A DNA stretch of 64,000 nt. Source: Polynucleobacter sp. HIN11. GTDB lineage: Bacteria > Pseudomonadota > Gammaproteobacteria > Burkholderiales > Burkholderiaceae. Within the stretch, counting starts at the first letter, position 1; every line of letters begins with the position of its first letter. Position numbers and translations under genes: made by a program. The stretch covers positions 620,001-684,000 of the forward strand of contig NZ_AP028142.1 in the NCBI RefSeq assembly GCF_030297675.1, read 5' to 3'. The notes under the pieces are model-generated. The model searched no databases and was not told the origin of the DNA. It worked only from the letters and a program-made list of their open reading frames with translations. Positions 49,412-59,365 of the stretch are shown in pieces.

Positions 49412-50704
49412 TTGTTTTTTGTTAGATCGTTTTTTTATTTACTCATCGTATGCTCGTCGATTGGGCAGGCTGTTGCGCAAACTCCTCCCAGAGAAATGGA
49501 TTTGCGGCAGTTGTGGTCGGAGTTAAAGTTAAATAACCCACAGTTAACTGCTCTACGAGAGAGCTATTTATCAGCGAAGGCAACTGTTCCACAAATCGCA
49601 GCGCCTGCTAATCCACAATTAGGACTTGTGTGGTCGGGTATGCCACCAAACTCGCCCCTTGGACTTGGTGGGGCTAATGCAAATGGAATAAGTAGTAATA
49701 ATTCAATATCTTTTGCGCAACCATTTCAGTTTCCTGGCAAGAAAAGCCTTGCATCGGAGATCGCGGATACCTCAGCAGAGTCTCTATTGGCACAGAGCGA
49801 ATCGAACTATCTTCAGCTTGGCGCTCAACTTTCCACCTTGTATTACAACGCCCTATCTGCTCAAAAGCAGTTACAGGTATCCAGAGAAACAGTGACGCGC
49901 TTTGAGTTAATCAAAAATGTGTCACGTTCTCGATATGCAAATAATTCTGCGGCTTATGTTGAATTTCTAAATGCTCAAGTTGCTCAGAGCGCTGCATTAG
50001 TGGAGCAATTTAATTTAGAGAAACAGTTGCAACTGTCCTATCGAAGTATCAATCAGCTAATTGGCCGTGACCCCAGAGAAAAAATTGCTCTATCCGGTAA
50101 TGTTCAGCAGGCAATTCGCTCAGTACCAACCTTAATTGAGTTGGAAAACTATGCAGAAACAAGCCATCCACTATTACGCAGTTCACAACTCGATGTAGAT
50201 GCGGCCCGCAAGGGTGTAAGCCTCGCTAAGAAAGCATATTTACCTGATTTCCAGATAATCGGCTCTTCGTATACCCCACGAGGACCCTTTGCTTCCAATA
50301 ATGGCGCACTTTTTTATCAATTTGAATTCGATATCGTCATCCCCCTGTACTTTTTTATGAAAGAGAAGTATGGGGTAGAGCAAGCTGTCCGCAAACAGGC
50401 TGCAGTAGAGGCTACTAATGTTGCCAATCGTCAACAAATTATCTTGGGTGTTGCAAATGCCTACACAGTATTTGACCAAACCAAGAATCGAGTGCAATTT
50501 ATACGAGATAGCCAATTACCCCAAGCGGATGCAGCCTATAAAGTAGCCTTGACTCAGTATTCGAATAATGGACAGGGGTTTAATGATTTACTAACCGCTC
50601 AAAATCAGCTCCGAGTGATCCAAAATCAACTCACGATTGCTGAAAGTGATCTTTTGCAAGCCCATGCCGTATTGATGGTTGCTGCAGGGCGGGAGCCATT
50701 TTAG
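49412..50704 (+). CDS. CzcC-like outer-membrane factor
   Basis: The 430-residue TolC-fold protein has a signal peptide (RSFFYLLIVCSSIGQAVAQ) and two outer-membrane-efflux repeats rich in Ala, Gln and Leu. It forms the outer-membrane duct of the heavy-metal efflux pump with the next two proteins. Both plausible starts are TTG: the one at 49412 has GGGGA at good distance, and the one at 49394 adds six residues. It is 8 bases before the adaptor gene. Confidence 0.88.
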   Translation: MFFVRSFFYLLIVCSSIGQAVAQTPPREMDLRQLWSELKLNNPQLTALRESYLSAKATVPQIAAPANPQLGLVWSGMPPNSPLGLGGANANGISSNNSISFAQPFQFPGKKSLASEIADTSAESLLAQSESNYLQLGAQLSTLYYNALSAQKQLQVSRETVTRFELIKNVSRSRYANNSAAYVEFLNAQVAQSAALVEQFNLEKQLQLSYRSINQLIGRDPREKIALSGNVQQAIRSVPTLIELENYAETSHPLLRSSQLDVDAARKGVSLAKKAYLPDFQIIGSSYTPRGPFASNNGALFYQFEFDIVIPLYFFMKEKYGVEQAVRKQAAVEATNVANRQQIILGVANAYTVFDQTKNRVQFIRDSQLPQADAAYKVALTQYSNNGQGFNDLLTAQNQLRVIQNQLTIAESDLLQAHAVLMVAAGREPF

Positions 50705-50712
50705 GAATTCTC

Positions 50713-51948
50713 ATGAAACATCATTTCAATCCAAAATTGATTCAATTGATCGAGGGGTTCAGCCATCATCTCCGGTCGCGACTAAAAGTCTTATCCGATG
50801 CGTATTGGCAACTTTCTCCAGAAAAGCGTTATCGAATTCGATTAACTGCATTTGCATTTGGTATTTTGATGCTCGGTTTTATAGCCGGTCGATTAACGAC
50901 CGTACATCGAGTGATTAAAACCGAGCGCCAAGAGAAGGAGATTGTGATTGATAAATCGGGGATGATTTCCCTGTCGATGCCCGGAGTGAGTCTAAATCCT
51001 GAAATTTATCAGTTTGAAAAAGTAAATTCTCAAACCGTTCCTCAGGAAATTAAAGTACCTGGGCGACTGGTATTTAATGCAGAGAGAGGTAAAGTGCTAA
51101 GTGCGCGTGTACCTGGTAGGGTTGAGCGCATTTTTACTTTTGAGGGCGCTGCAATTGATGTTGGAAGTCCGATTATTGAACTTTATAGCCCAGAGTTTAA
51201 TTCTGCTCAGCAAGAGTTTTTGTTGACTTATCAAACCGTCAAAATTCTCAGTGAATCTAATTCACTCACAAATTTACTCGCTGATGCAAAGATTACCCAA
51301 GAGGCTGCAGCTAATCGATTACGTAATTTAGGGTACGCGGAGGCGGATATTAAGTCCTTGGAAAAATTCGGTAAATCGACTCCGAATCTGCTCATGCGCT
51401 CCCCGCTCAAAGGGGTAGTTGTGCGACGCAATGTTGAGCCAGGCGCTATTGTTAGTGGCGGGGACCCCTTGATGTTTCTAGCGGATCCCAAGGCTCTATG
51501 GTTCACTGGAAATATTTTTGAACAGGATGCGCGCTTGATCGAGCGTGGCCAGCGTATACGAATTCACTTGGAATCCTATCCAGACCGCGAAATTATCGCT
51601 AAAGTGAATTACGTATCGCCTACCGTAGACTCTCAGTCACGCGGAATTCTAATTCGAGCTAATATTGAAAATGCGGACGGTAGTCTGCGTCCTGATATGT
51701 ATGCCAATGGCAAATTACAGACTGGCACAACGCAAGCGATTGTAGTACCCCAAACTGCCATCGTTCGAGACAAAGAGGCTTTGTACGCATTTGTTCGAAC
51801 ATCCTCTGAGAACTATCGTCGCATTATGGTCAAAGGCTTTGATTTTGATGGTAAGCGTTTTGCAATTACAGAGGGTATTGAGCCGAACACAGAGGTGTTG
51901 GTAAAGGGCGCAGTACTCCTAAATGAACGATTTACGAAGCAGGAGTAG
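50713..51948 (+). CDS. RND efflux adaptor (CzcB/CusB-like)
   Basis: The 411-residue periplasmic adaptor has an N-terminal membrane anchor (about 44-66), a barrel-sandwich hybrid domain around a coiled coil (GRLVFNAERGKVLSARVPGRVERI, then SPLKGVVVRRNVEPGAIV) and a C-terminal beta barrel (PETRRIMVKG region). No metal-binding Met motif is obvious. It couples the RND pump at 51952 to the outer-membrane factor. The adaptor stop and the pump start are separated by 3 bases. Confidence 0.88.
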   Translation: MKHHFNPKLIQLIEGFSHHLRSRLKVLSDAYWQLSPEKRYRIRLTAFAFGILMLGFIAGRLTTVHRVIKTERQEKEIVIDKSGMISLSMPGVSLNPEIYQFEKVNSQTVPQEIKVPGRLVFNAERGKVLSARVPGRVERIFTFEGAAIDVGSPIIELYSPEFNSAQQEFLLTYQTVKILSESNSLTNLLADAKITQEAAANRLRNLGYAEADIKSLEKFGKSTPNLLMRSPLKGVVVRRNVEPGAIVSGGDPLMFLADPKALWFTGNIFEQDARLIERGQRIRIHLESYPDREIIAKVNYVSPTVDSQSRGILIRANIENADGSLRPDMYANGKLQTGTTQAIVVPQTAIVRDKEALYAFVRTSSENYRRIMVKGFDFDGKRFAITEGIEPNTEVLVKGAVLLNERFTKQE

Positions 51949-51951
51949 CGC

Positions 51952-54900
51952 GTGAGTTTGATCAGTTCATTTGTGCGCGGCGTTATTCACAAGCGCATTA
52001 TCGTTTTAGCGTGTTGCGGACTGTTGCTAATCCTTGGAGTGCTGGCTTTGCGAGCGTTACCAATTCAGCCATATCCTGGAGTGGCCCCATTAACCATTCA
52101 GGCCATCTCTCAATGGCCTGGACGTGGCACTACCGAAGTGGAGCAGCAAATTACTATTCCGGTCGAAAATGCCTTAGCCGGAATCCCTGGTGTTCAAACT
52201 TTTCGCTCGGTATCCCTTTTTGGTTTATCCGTAGTGACGCTCAAGTTCAATAATCAAGCTGATCCTTTTAAGGCTCGACAAACATTTATTGCGAATCTAT
52301 CGAAGGTTGATTTCCCCCAGGGTGTTATATCGAGCATTAGTCCTGATTCTGATGCAACGGGCGAAATTATGCGTTATCAAGTCGTTTCCGAGCATGCTGA
52401 TTCAACGCGACGAAAAACACTGCAAAACTATGAGATTTATAAGGAGTTAAAACAAACTTCGGGTGTTGCAGAGGTTACTTCGTTTGGCGGCAAGGTTAGA
52501 CAATATCAAGTTGTTATCCTTCCAGAAAAAATGCAGGCAAAGGGGGTGACACTTTCTCAACTAATTAGTGCGTTATCAACCTCTAATGCCAATACAGGTG
52601 GGGGTCTTTTGCCCAGCGGTGAGCAACAATTTGTTGTTCGCGGTGTTGGATTACTAAAGAACATCCAGGATATAAAGCAGGTTGTTGTTGCCACCAATAA
52701 TGGTATTCCAATTCGGATTGGCGATATTGCTGAAGTGAAAATCAGCCATGCGCCACGCCTGGGAGTCTTTCAGTTTGATGACAAACCCGACGAGGTGGAG
52801 GGAATCATCTTTTTGCGACGTGGAGAAAATGCGACTGAAGTATTAGCCCGAGTGCGCGAGAAAATTCATCATATTAATAGTCACGTGCTGCCTCCAGGAA
52901 TCGAAATCAAACCATTTTATGATCGGCAAAATCTTCTAGATATTACGGTTGGAACCGTTAAGCACACGTTATTTTTCGGCATTTCCCTGGTTTTGGTTGT
53001 GCTCTATGTATTTCTTGGTAATTTTCGTGCAGCAGCTGTTGTAGCCGCCGTTATCCCACTCGCTTTATGTTTTTCATTCATCCAGATGGATCTCTTTAAT
53101 GTTCCTGCAAACCTCATTTCCCTTGGTGCGATTGACTTCGGCGTAATTGTGGATGCGGCAGTGATTGTTACTGAAAATGTCATGAGGCATCTGGAGGATG
53201 GAAAAAAGCGCTTAAATCAAAGTATTGTTGTGGCTATCAGTGAAGTGCAGCGCGCCATGATTTATTCTGTATGTATCATTATTGTGGCGTACTCACCATT
53301 GTTTTTAATGGGCGGCGTAGAAGGAATTATTTTTAAGCCGATGGCATTCACGATGGGCTTTGCCTTAATTGCTGCCATGATTTTGAGCCTAACCTTCTTG
53401 CCTGCGATCATGTCGCTCATTTTTGGTGAGAACTTTCATCATCAGCCGCCACGATTTATTACATCGTTATTAACCTGGTATAGGCCTCTATTACGACGTT
53501 GGATGGATAAGCCTCGAACCATCGCAGCTGTATCGGTATTTATTCTTGGACTTGCATTATTAAGTACGACGCGCTTGGGTACTGCATTTTTACCAACGCT
53601 TGAAGAAAACAATATATGGTTACGGGTAACACTTCCGAATACAGTCGATTTGGATTATTCGGTAAAAATTAGTAATGAGCTTAGAGAGCTTTTCCGTAAG
53701 CAGCCAGAAATTGAGAAAGTTGCCGTTCAAATTGGTCGTCCAGATGACGGAACGGACCCAACCGGTGTATTCAATCAAGAGTATGGCTTGTATCTGAAGT
53801 CGCCCGATAAGATGCCGAGTGGTAGCAGTAAAAAACTATTAATTGCCAATCTTGAGGAAGAGCTTAAGAGAATTCCAGGATTAACCTATAGCTTTTCTCA
53901 ATATATTCAAGACAACGTTAATGAGGCGCTCTCAGGCGTTAAGGGCGAAAATTCGATTAAGATTTACGGCCCCGATCTTGAAGTTTTGGACGAAAAAGCA
54001 CAGGAGGTTTTAAAGCTTCTCAAAAAAGTTCGTGGAATTGCAGATGAAGGCATTTTGAAAGAACTTGGTCAGCCCACTCTGAACATCGAAATTGATCGTG
54101 AGCGAGCAGCACGCTACAACATTGAGATGGATGAGATACAAACATTGGTGGCCAACGCAATTGGCGGAACTCCAATTACTCAACTTTTAGAAGATGAGAA
54201 AAGTTTTGGAATTGCTATTCGTCTTCAGGAGGATCATCGTAATGACATTTCTGATATTGCAGCTCTTTTAATTGATGTCCCCGGAGGCGGTCGAATTCCC
54301 TTATCGATGGTTGCTAAGGTGAAAGTAGGCGATGGACCATTCTTTATCTATCGTGAGTACGGCAAACGTTATATCGCAATTAAATTCAGTGTTCGTGATC
54401 GGGATTTAGGTAGTGCGGTAGAGGATGCAAAATTTCTAGTTGAAAAATCATTAAATTTGCCACCAAATTATTCGATTGCGTGGGATGGGCAATTTAATCA
54501 AATGAAGGAAGCGCAACGTCGCTTATTAATTATTGTTCCTCTTGCGTTACTCGCAATTTTCTTTCTGTTACTCAGTGTTTTTGGTAATCTTCGTGATGCA
54601 GGGATCGTCCTCATTAATGTTCCATTCGCGGCAATCGGCGGCATTATTGCCTTGCATCTAGCGGGTGAGACCTTAAGTATTTCGGCCTTATTTGGTTTTT
54701 TATCATTATTTGGAATTTCTGTATTGGATGGCGTTATTTTGATCTCCTTTATTAATAAGGTTAGCGCCGAGGATGAATCTCAAATGAAGGATGCGATGGT
54801 GGAGGGTGCAAGTCTACGAGTACGCCCGGTTCTAATGACTGCCTTACTATCTGGATTGGGCTTGTTACCAGCAGCCTTGTCGCATGCAATTGGTTCAGAA

Positions 54901-55029
54901 GCTCAAAGACCATTAGCACTCGTGATTGTCGGTGGCATGATTACTGCCACGATCTTGACTTTGTTTGTTTTACCAGTCTTTTATGCATGGTTACGGTCCC
55001 GGAAAGCAAGTAATCTCTATACTGTATAA
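51952..55029 (+). CDS. HME-type RND efflux pump (CzcA/CusA-like)
   Basis: The 1025-residue inner-membrane pump has twelve transmembrane helices and two large periplasmic loops. In helix 4 the proton-relay residues of metal-efflux (HME) pumps appear: Asp395, Asp401 and Glu408 in AIDFGVIVDAAVIVTEN. It should expel a heavy-metal cation with proton antiport; the exact metal is unknown. A GTG start is used, with AGGAG 9 bases before. No regulator gene adjoins the operon. Confidence 0.9.
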   Translation: MSLISSFVRGVIHKRIIVLACCGLLLILGVLALRALPIQPYPGVAPLTIQAISQWPGRGTTEVEQQITIPVENALAGIPGVQTFRSVSLFGLSVVTLKFNNQADPFKARQTFIANLSKVDFPQGVISSISPDSDATGEIMRYQVVSEHADSTRRKTLQNYEIYKELKQTSGVAEVTSFGGKVRQYQVVILPEKMQAKGVTLSQLISALSTSNANTGGGLLPSGEQQFVVRGVGLLKNIQDIKQVVVATNNGIPIRIGDIAEVKISHAPRLGVFQFDDKPDEVEGIIFLRRGENATEVLARVREKIHHINSHVLPPGIEIKPFYDRQNLLDITVGTVKHTLFFGISLVLVVLYVFLGNFRAAAVVAAVIPLALCFSFIQMDLFNVPANLISLGAIDFGVIVDAAVIVTENVMRHLEDGKKRLNQSIVVAISEVQRAMIYSVCIIIVAYSPLFLMGGVEGIIFKPMAFTMGFALIAAMILSLTFLPAIMSLIFGENFHHQPPRFITSLLTWYRPLLRRWMDKPRTIAAVSVFILGLALLSTTRLGTAFLPTLEENNIWLRVTLPNTVDLDYSVKISNELRELFRKQPEIEKVAVQIGRPDDGTDPTGVFNQEYGLYLKSPDKMPSGSSKKLLIANLEEELKRIPGLTYSFSQYIQDNVNEALSGVKGENSIKIYGPDLEVLDEKAQEVLKLLKKVRGIADEGILKELGQPTLNIEIDRERAARYNIEMDEIQTLVANAIGGTPITQLLEDEKSFGIAIRLQEDHRNDISDIAALLIDVPGGGRIPLSMVAKVKVGDGPFFIYREYGKRYIAIKFSVRDRDLGSAVEDAKFLVEKSLNLPPNYSIAWDGQFNQMKEAQRRLLIIVPLALLAIFFLLLSVFGNLRDAGIVLINVPFAAIGGIIALHLAGETLSISALFGFLSLFGISVLDGVILISFINKVSAEDESQMKDAMVEGASLRVRPVLMTALLSGLGLLPAALSHAIGSEAQRPLALVIVGGMITATILTLFVLPVFYAWLRSRKASNLYTV

Positions 55030-55051
55030 AACAATTGATAGAGTATAGAAA

Positions 55052-56377
55052 GTGGCAATTAGGGATTTACTGATCATCGGCGATGGTTTCGCTGCAGCCA
55101 TCGCCTTGATTCATTTACTGCGTCAAGGATTTGATGCGCAATCGATTAAGATTCTTGGTAAGCATTTTCCTGGACGGGGTAATGCATATGGTTGTACAAG
55201 CCCAGCGTTTCGGTTAAATGTCCGAGAAGATCTCCCAATCATTTTTTCCGAAGACCCGCTACATTTTGCTAGGTGGGCAAAAGAGCACATCAAGGACCCC
55301 CAAGCCAAAACAAGCGCAGGTTACTTCTATCGCCGAAGTGATTTCGGCACTTACATGAATCAATTGGTTAATGACCAACTTAACGGTAGAGCCCTCAATC
55401 ATATCGAGGGTGAGGCAGAGCGCATTATTGGATCCGATGGTCAGTGGCGGGTGGAGCTCAAGGCTGATGAGTATATCGATGCAAAGGCAATTATTCTGGC
55501 AACTGGTAATGCCACGCCGATTTGGCCATGTCCAGTTCAGATTGAGCAAAGCTCAAGTCAGATCACTCTTACTGAGAACCCATGGCCAGGTGATTACCTT
55601 CATCATATACCCGCAAACGATCATGTCCTTTTACTCGGGGGCGGTTTAACAGCGCTTGATGCAATTAACGGCCTCGTAGAGCAGGGCCATCGAGGAAAAG
55701 TTTCAGTGATTTCTCCTCGAGCACTTTTTCCCCCATCTCAGGCACCATGGACCCGAATCAAGCAACCGCAATGGCCTAATCCGATGACTCCGGCCCGCTT
55801 AGTACGCTTTATGCGCCACTATCTTCCCAATACGCCAACCGATCAATCGGAATGGCAATGTGCTTGGGAAGAATTACGACCCGATCTCAATCGTATTTGG
55901 CAGAAATTCAATGCCCATCAGCGCAGAATCTTGATGAAACGTTTTGGTTGGCTCTGGAATCTTTATCGCTTTCGGGCTTCACCGCAAACCATTGCAGCTT
56001 ACCAACAATTGCGTGATCAGCAACAAATTGAGTTTCGATGTGGACGCGCCAAGGAGATTGCTGTTCGCAATGGGGTGATTCGTGTGACACTTCACCATGG
56101 CGAATTGGTATACGGCCACCATTTAATTAATTGCACTGGAATAGCACGCGACCGATTACTTGATCAACTCATTCGTGACGACATTGCATGCCCTGATGCA
56201 CTCAGGAGTTCGATCGCAATCGATCCACTACTCGCCGTTCTTGATCCAAAAGGCAAGGCCCATCAAAGCCTTTGGATGATTGGACCAGCAACTATGGGCA
56301 GTTTAGGGGACGTGATTGCGGCAAGCGCAATTGCCAAGCAAGCCGAGCAACTTGCTAAAGCAATCCGATTAAACTAG
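55052..56377 (+). CDS. FAD/NAD(P)-binding oxidoreductase-like protein
   Basis: A 441-residue flavoprotein with a Rossmann motif IIGDGFAAAIAL at 8-19 and the FAD/NAD(P)-binding domain pattern YGCTSPAFRLNVRED near 46-60, then ILATGNATP and VLLLGGGLTALDAI near 193-206, a second nucleotide motif. The family is often called HI0933-like or FAD_NAD(P)-binding type; the reaction is unknown. The start is a GTG 22 bases after the RND gene, so it may be cotranscribed. Confidence 0.78.
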   Translation: MAIRDLLIIGDGFAAAIALIHLLRQGFDAQSIKILGKHFPGRGNAYGCTSPAFRLNVREDLPIIFSEDPLHFARWAKEHIKDPQAKTSAGYFYRRSDFGTYMNQLVNDQLNGRALNHIEGEAERIIGSDGQWRVELKADEYIDAKAIILATGNATPIWPCPVQIEQSSSQITLTENPWPGDYLHHIPANDHVLLLGGGLTALDAINGLVEQGHRGKVSVISPRALFPPSQAPWTRIKQPQWPNPMTPARLVRFMRHYLPNTPTDQSEWQCAWEELRPDLNRIWQKFNAHQRRILMKRFGWLWNLYRFRASPQTIAAYQQLRDQQQIEFRCGRAKEIAVRNGVIRVTLHHGELVYGHHLINCTGIARDRLLDQLIRDDIACPDALRSSIAIDPLLAVLDPKGKAHQSLWMIGPATMGSLGDVIAASAIAKQAEQLAKAIRLN

Positions 56378-56408
56378 ATGTCAAGTTCATCTGTTCGATA
56401 ACACGATT

Positions 56409-56654
56409 ATGAAACGATTCCCTAAACACTCCCAGTGGAAACTTATCATTTTGGCCTCCTTCATAACGTTACAGGGTTGCGCTGCCGTCTTTACGGATGC
56501 ATCGGACTCTAATCACGTCACCTTTTTGAATAGCGCAGATGAGTCGCTCCCACAGCTCACCGAGAAAGCGAATGCCTACTGCCAACAGTACGGCAAGAAA
56601 GCGGTATATCGCAAGGGCGACAATTTGCTAGTCGCCGTATTTGACTGCCGCTAA
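56409..56654 (+). CDS. Small lipoprotein
   Basis: An 81-residue lipoprotein with an N-terminal basic stretch, a hydrophobic run and the lipobox LQGC (Cys24). The mature part contains a second pair of cysteines (AYCQQYG and FDCR) that may be disulphide-bonded. No family is recognised. It converges on the patatin gene with 2 bases between the stops. Confidence 0.7.
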   Translation: MKRFPKHSQWKLIILASFITLQGCAAVFTDASDSNHVTFLNSADESLPQLTEKANAYCQQYGKKAVYRKGDNLLVAVFDCR

Positions 56655-56656
56655 GC

Positions 56657-57910
56657 TTACTTTGTTTTCTTGGGAGTCGGTTTAGTATTCAAAAGCTCAG
56701 GCTGCATCGTCGTGTCTTCCTCGATTGATTTACGATAGCCCGGCGGGTACTTGCTCCAGTCATAGCCTTTACGGGCTCTCTGGTAACCATAGTCATAAAG
56801 CGCCTGCATGTATTTGGTATCAAATTCATCAACATGCGGGAAAGTAAAGTCTGAGCCGATATAAGCCAAATTAAACCCTACCCGATCATCCTGAGTAATG
56901 TTGTAAATCCGATACAAGTCACCGATCCCTTGCGACTGAATCAATTGTGAAATCGCACGTCCTGCAATGCTCAGGGTGCGGCGTTCCGTTTGTTGCCAAT
57001 CAACATCCAAACGAGCGTTCCGAATGATGTAGGCCTGACGGTTAGTTATGCGTTTTACACCAATTTCCTTCGCACGGTTTGCTGCTGCCCCTGGATAGAG
57101 AAAAACCTGAGTGGTTGCACCACCATCGACATGCATTTCTTGAAACTCTTTTCCGTCGATCATGAAATCGAACATGACAGGAGGAAAGGCTGCCGGAATC
57201 GAGGCCGATGCTAACAAGATCTTGCGAAAGAGCTCTAGAGATTCAGGGGTGCCGATGCTCGCGATTTGTCCCATATTCCAAATCACCGGTGTGCCAGCAT
57301 CAATATTGGTGGTACCGATTAAAAGCCAGCGACCGCGGTTGTTGTACTCGTGCGCCACTTTTTTCAAAAAGTCAGCAGTGACATGCTTGGATATCAACTG
57401 AAACAAAGGGGAGGTATCGGCTAAACCATCACCAAAGAACCCAGATAAAAAGCCGCGCGACTTAAAAATATCACTGGGCTTAACCTTGGTATAGACCTCG
57501 GTGAGAACAGGATCATAGTCTTTGCCTAAGTAGGCAAAAGGTGCAATGAGTGCCCCAGTACTAATTCCAGTTACCAGATTGAACTCAGGACGCGTGCCTT
57601 GCTCAGTCCAACCAACTAAAAGGCCCGCACCAAATGCTCCATTATCACCACCACCCGATAACGATAAATAGTTACTTTTGCCATCTAGAGCCTTTTTGTT
57701 CAAGCGCTGATTGAGTCGATTGACATCGTCAACAAAGCTGTTAATTCCGGCAGATGTAGCGATTAAATAGCGTGAGCTTTGCATGCCGGCAATTTGTGCG
57801 CGGGTCAAATCTGAGGCCGGTACAGCGGCTTTGCGCTCTAAGGTACTGCAGGCGCTAAGCGCTAAGGTGCTAAGAATGAAAACGGTGTAACGGATGAGTA
57901 GTGTGCGCAT
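56657..57910 (-). CDS. Patatin-like phospholipase lipoprotein
   Basis: The 417-residue protein has a lipobox LSAC (Cys21), then the patatin fold: oxyanion loop GGGDNGAFGAG at 86-96, nucleophile Ser117 in GISTG, and catalytic Asp in VDGGAT near 265. It should hydrolyse acyl chains of phospholipids in the envelope. It is the last gene of a four-gene operon with an outer-membrane factor, an HlyD-type adaptor and YiaW-like protein. The C-terminus is Lys/Pro-rich. Confidence 0.88.
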   Translation of the reverse strand: MRTLLIRYTVFILSTLALSACSTLERKAAVPASDLTRAQIAGMQSSRYLIATSAGINSFVDDVNRLNQRLNKKALDGKSNYLSLSGGGDNGAFGAGLLVGWTEQGTRPEFNLVTGISTGALIAPFAYLGKDYDPVLTEVYTKVKPSDIFKSRGFLSGFFGDGLADTSPLFQLISKHVTADFLKKVAHEYNNRGRWLLIGTTNIDAGTPVIWNMGQIASIGTPESLELFRKILLASASIPAAFPPVMFDFMIDGKEFQEMHVDGGATTQVFLYPGAAANRAKEIGVKRITNRQAYIIRNARLDVDWQQTERRTLSIAGRAISQLIQSQGIGDLYRIYNITQDDRVGFNLAYIGSDFTFPHVDEFDTKYMQALYDYGYQRARKGYDWSKYPPGYRKSIEEDTTMQPELLNTKPTPKKTK

Positions 57911-57967
57911 GGTTGGTTTGATCTATAAAAAATGAATAAGGAATTCAGAGGAAAAGGGGCTTAGAAC

Positions 57968-59365
57968 TTAAGGAGTAGGGGAGCCACCCAAAGCAAGGTA
58001 TAGATTGACTCGCTGGGTTAGGGCATCGACTTGCCCCTGACGGAAATTGATTTCAGTGGTGTTCGTTTTGATCTTCTGCTGCTGAATCTGACGTTGATCA
58101 ATTCGACCGATCACAAACTCTTGTTCGGTATTTCGTAGGATTTGTTTTTGCTGCTTTAATTGAGTTTGAAGAGCAATGGTACGCTCGCGCCAAGTCATTT
58201 CACCATTAAGGGCATTTTCAACATCCCCAAACGCATTCAGAACGACTTTTCCATAGTTGGCTAATGCTGCTTGTGCCTCAGCATTCTGATAGGCAATTTG
58301 CGCTTCAATCGCACCGCCCTGAAAGAGGGGCATCATGACATTTGCCCCAACACCCAAACTGCTACTTGGACCACTGACTAAACTAAAAACTTGGCTATTG
58401 ATGTAGCCAAATCCAGCTGTCAAGCTAATCTTGGGAAGACGCGCCATACGTTTCTCAGCAGCGGCATAGAAGGCGCTATTGACGCGCGCTTCGGCGGCCA
58501 CAATATCGGGGCGGCGCTCCAAAATATCGGCTGGAATACCCGGCGCAACTGGGGGCGGTAAGGCAGGAAGCTCGGTGCTCTTGAGTAGTTTGGCATGGGG
58601 ATAACGCCCCACCAAAATTTCAACAGCACGCAGAGCCTGGTCGCGTGCCTGTTTGGCAATAAGCTCTGCCTCTTTACTTTGAGCAGCGCTTGCTTTTGCT
58701 ATTGCTACCTCAGACTTCGATGAGGCGCCAATGTCCTCCCGTATGGCAGTGAGCTCGGCATAGCGTGCCGCAGCACCAGCATTCTCCTCGGCAAGGCGTG
58801 CTTGATCTTGTAATCCTCTGGCAAGCCAAACCGTTTTAGTCAAAGTTCCCACCAGCGAGAGTTGGGCCGCCTCTTGTTCTGCATTCAGAGCACGCGCATT
58901 CTCACGCGCTCCGGCGACTTGATTGCGTACTCGACCCCAGAGGTCTAGTTCCCAATTGGCACCAATGTAATAGCCGGTTAAGCCAGTGCCACTTGATCCA
59001 ACGCGACCACCCGTATTACCTACCACCCCTAAGCTTGGGTATTGCGCACCACCTGCCGCATCAATCAAAGCCTGAGCCTGCAAGCGCCGTGCAGCCATCA
59101 CCCGAATGTCGGGATGATTTTGCAGTGCCTCGGCTACTAACTCATTAAGCTCTGGATCATTAAATTGTGCTAGCCATGCCTTATCGAGCGCTGGCCCACT
59201 TACGCTTGGGGTGCTAAATTGATTAGGGATGGCGACCTTGGGTAAGGACTGCTCACGTAGCGCCTGACCTGTTAATGGATCCTGAATTGCGCATGCGCTG
59301 AGGCCTAACACTAGAGCACTGCTAATGCTTGTAATAACTCGAGTGCGCATCGGACCAACTATCAT
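57968..59365 (-). CDS. NodT-family outer-membrane factor lipoprotein
   Basis: The 465-residue RND-type outer-membrane factor is a lipoprotein (lipobox LSAC), with two OEP repeats (for example VMAARRLQAQALIDAAGG and IVAAEARVNSAFYAAAEKR with RRPDI). It would form the exit duct for the adjacent HlyD-type adaptor. The ATG at 59365 touches the stop of the adaptor gene; an ATG five codons later (MRTRV) is also plausible. Confidence 0.88.
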   Translation of the reverse strand: MIVGPMRTRVITSISSALVLGLSACAIQDPLTGQALREQSLPKVAIPNQFSTPSVSGPALDKAWLAQFNDPELNELVAEALQNHPDIRVMAARRLQAQALIDAAGGAQYPSLGVVGNTGGRVGSSGTGLTGYYIGANWELDLWGRVRNQVAGARENARALNAEQEAAQLSLVGTLTKTVWLARGLQDQARLAEENAGAAARYAELTAIREDIGASSKSEVAIAKASAAQSKEAELIAKQARDQALRAVEILVGRYPHAKLLKSTELPALPPPVAPGIPADILERRPDIVAAEARVNSAFYAAAEKRMARLPKISLTAGFGYINSQVFSLVSGPSSSLGVGANVMMPLFQGGAIEAQIAYQNAEAQAALANYGKVVLNAFGDVENALNGEMTWRERTIALQTQLKQQKQILRNTEQEFVIGRIDQRQIQQQKIKTNTTEINFRQGQVDALTQRVNLYLALGGSPTP

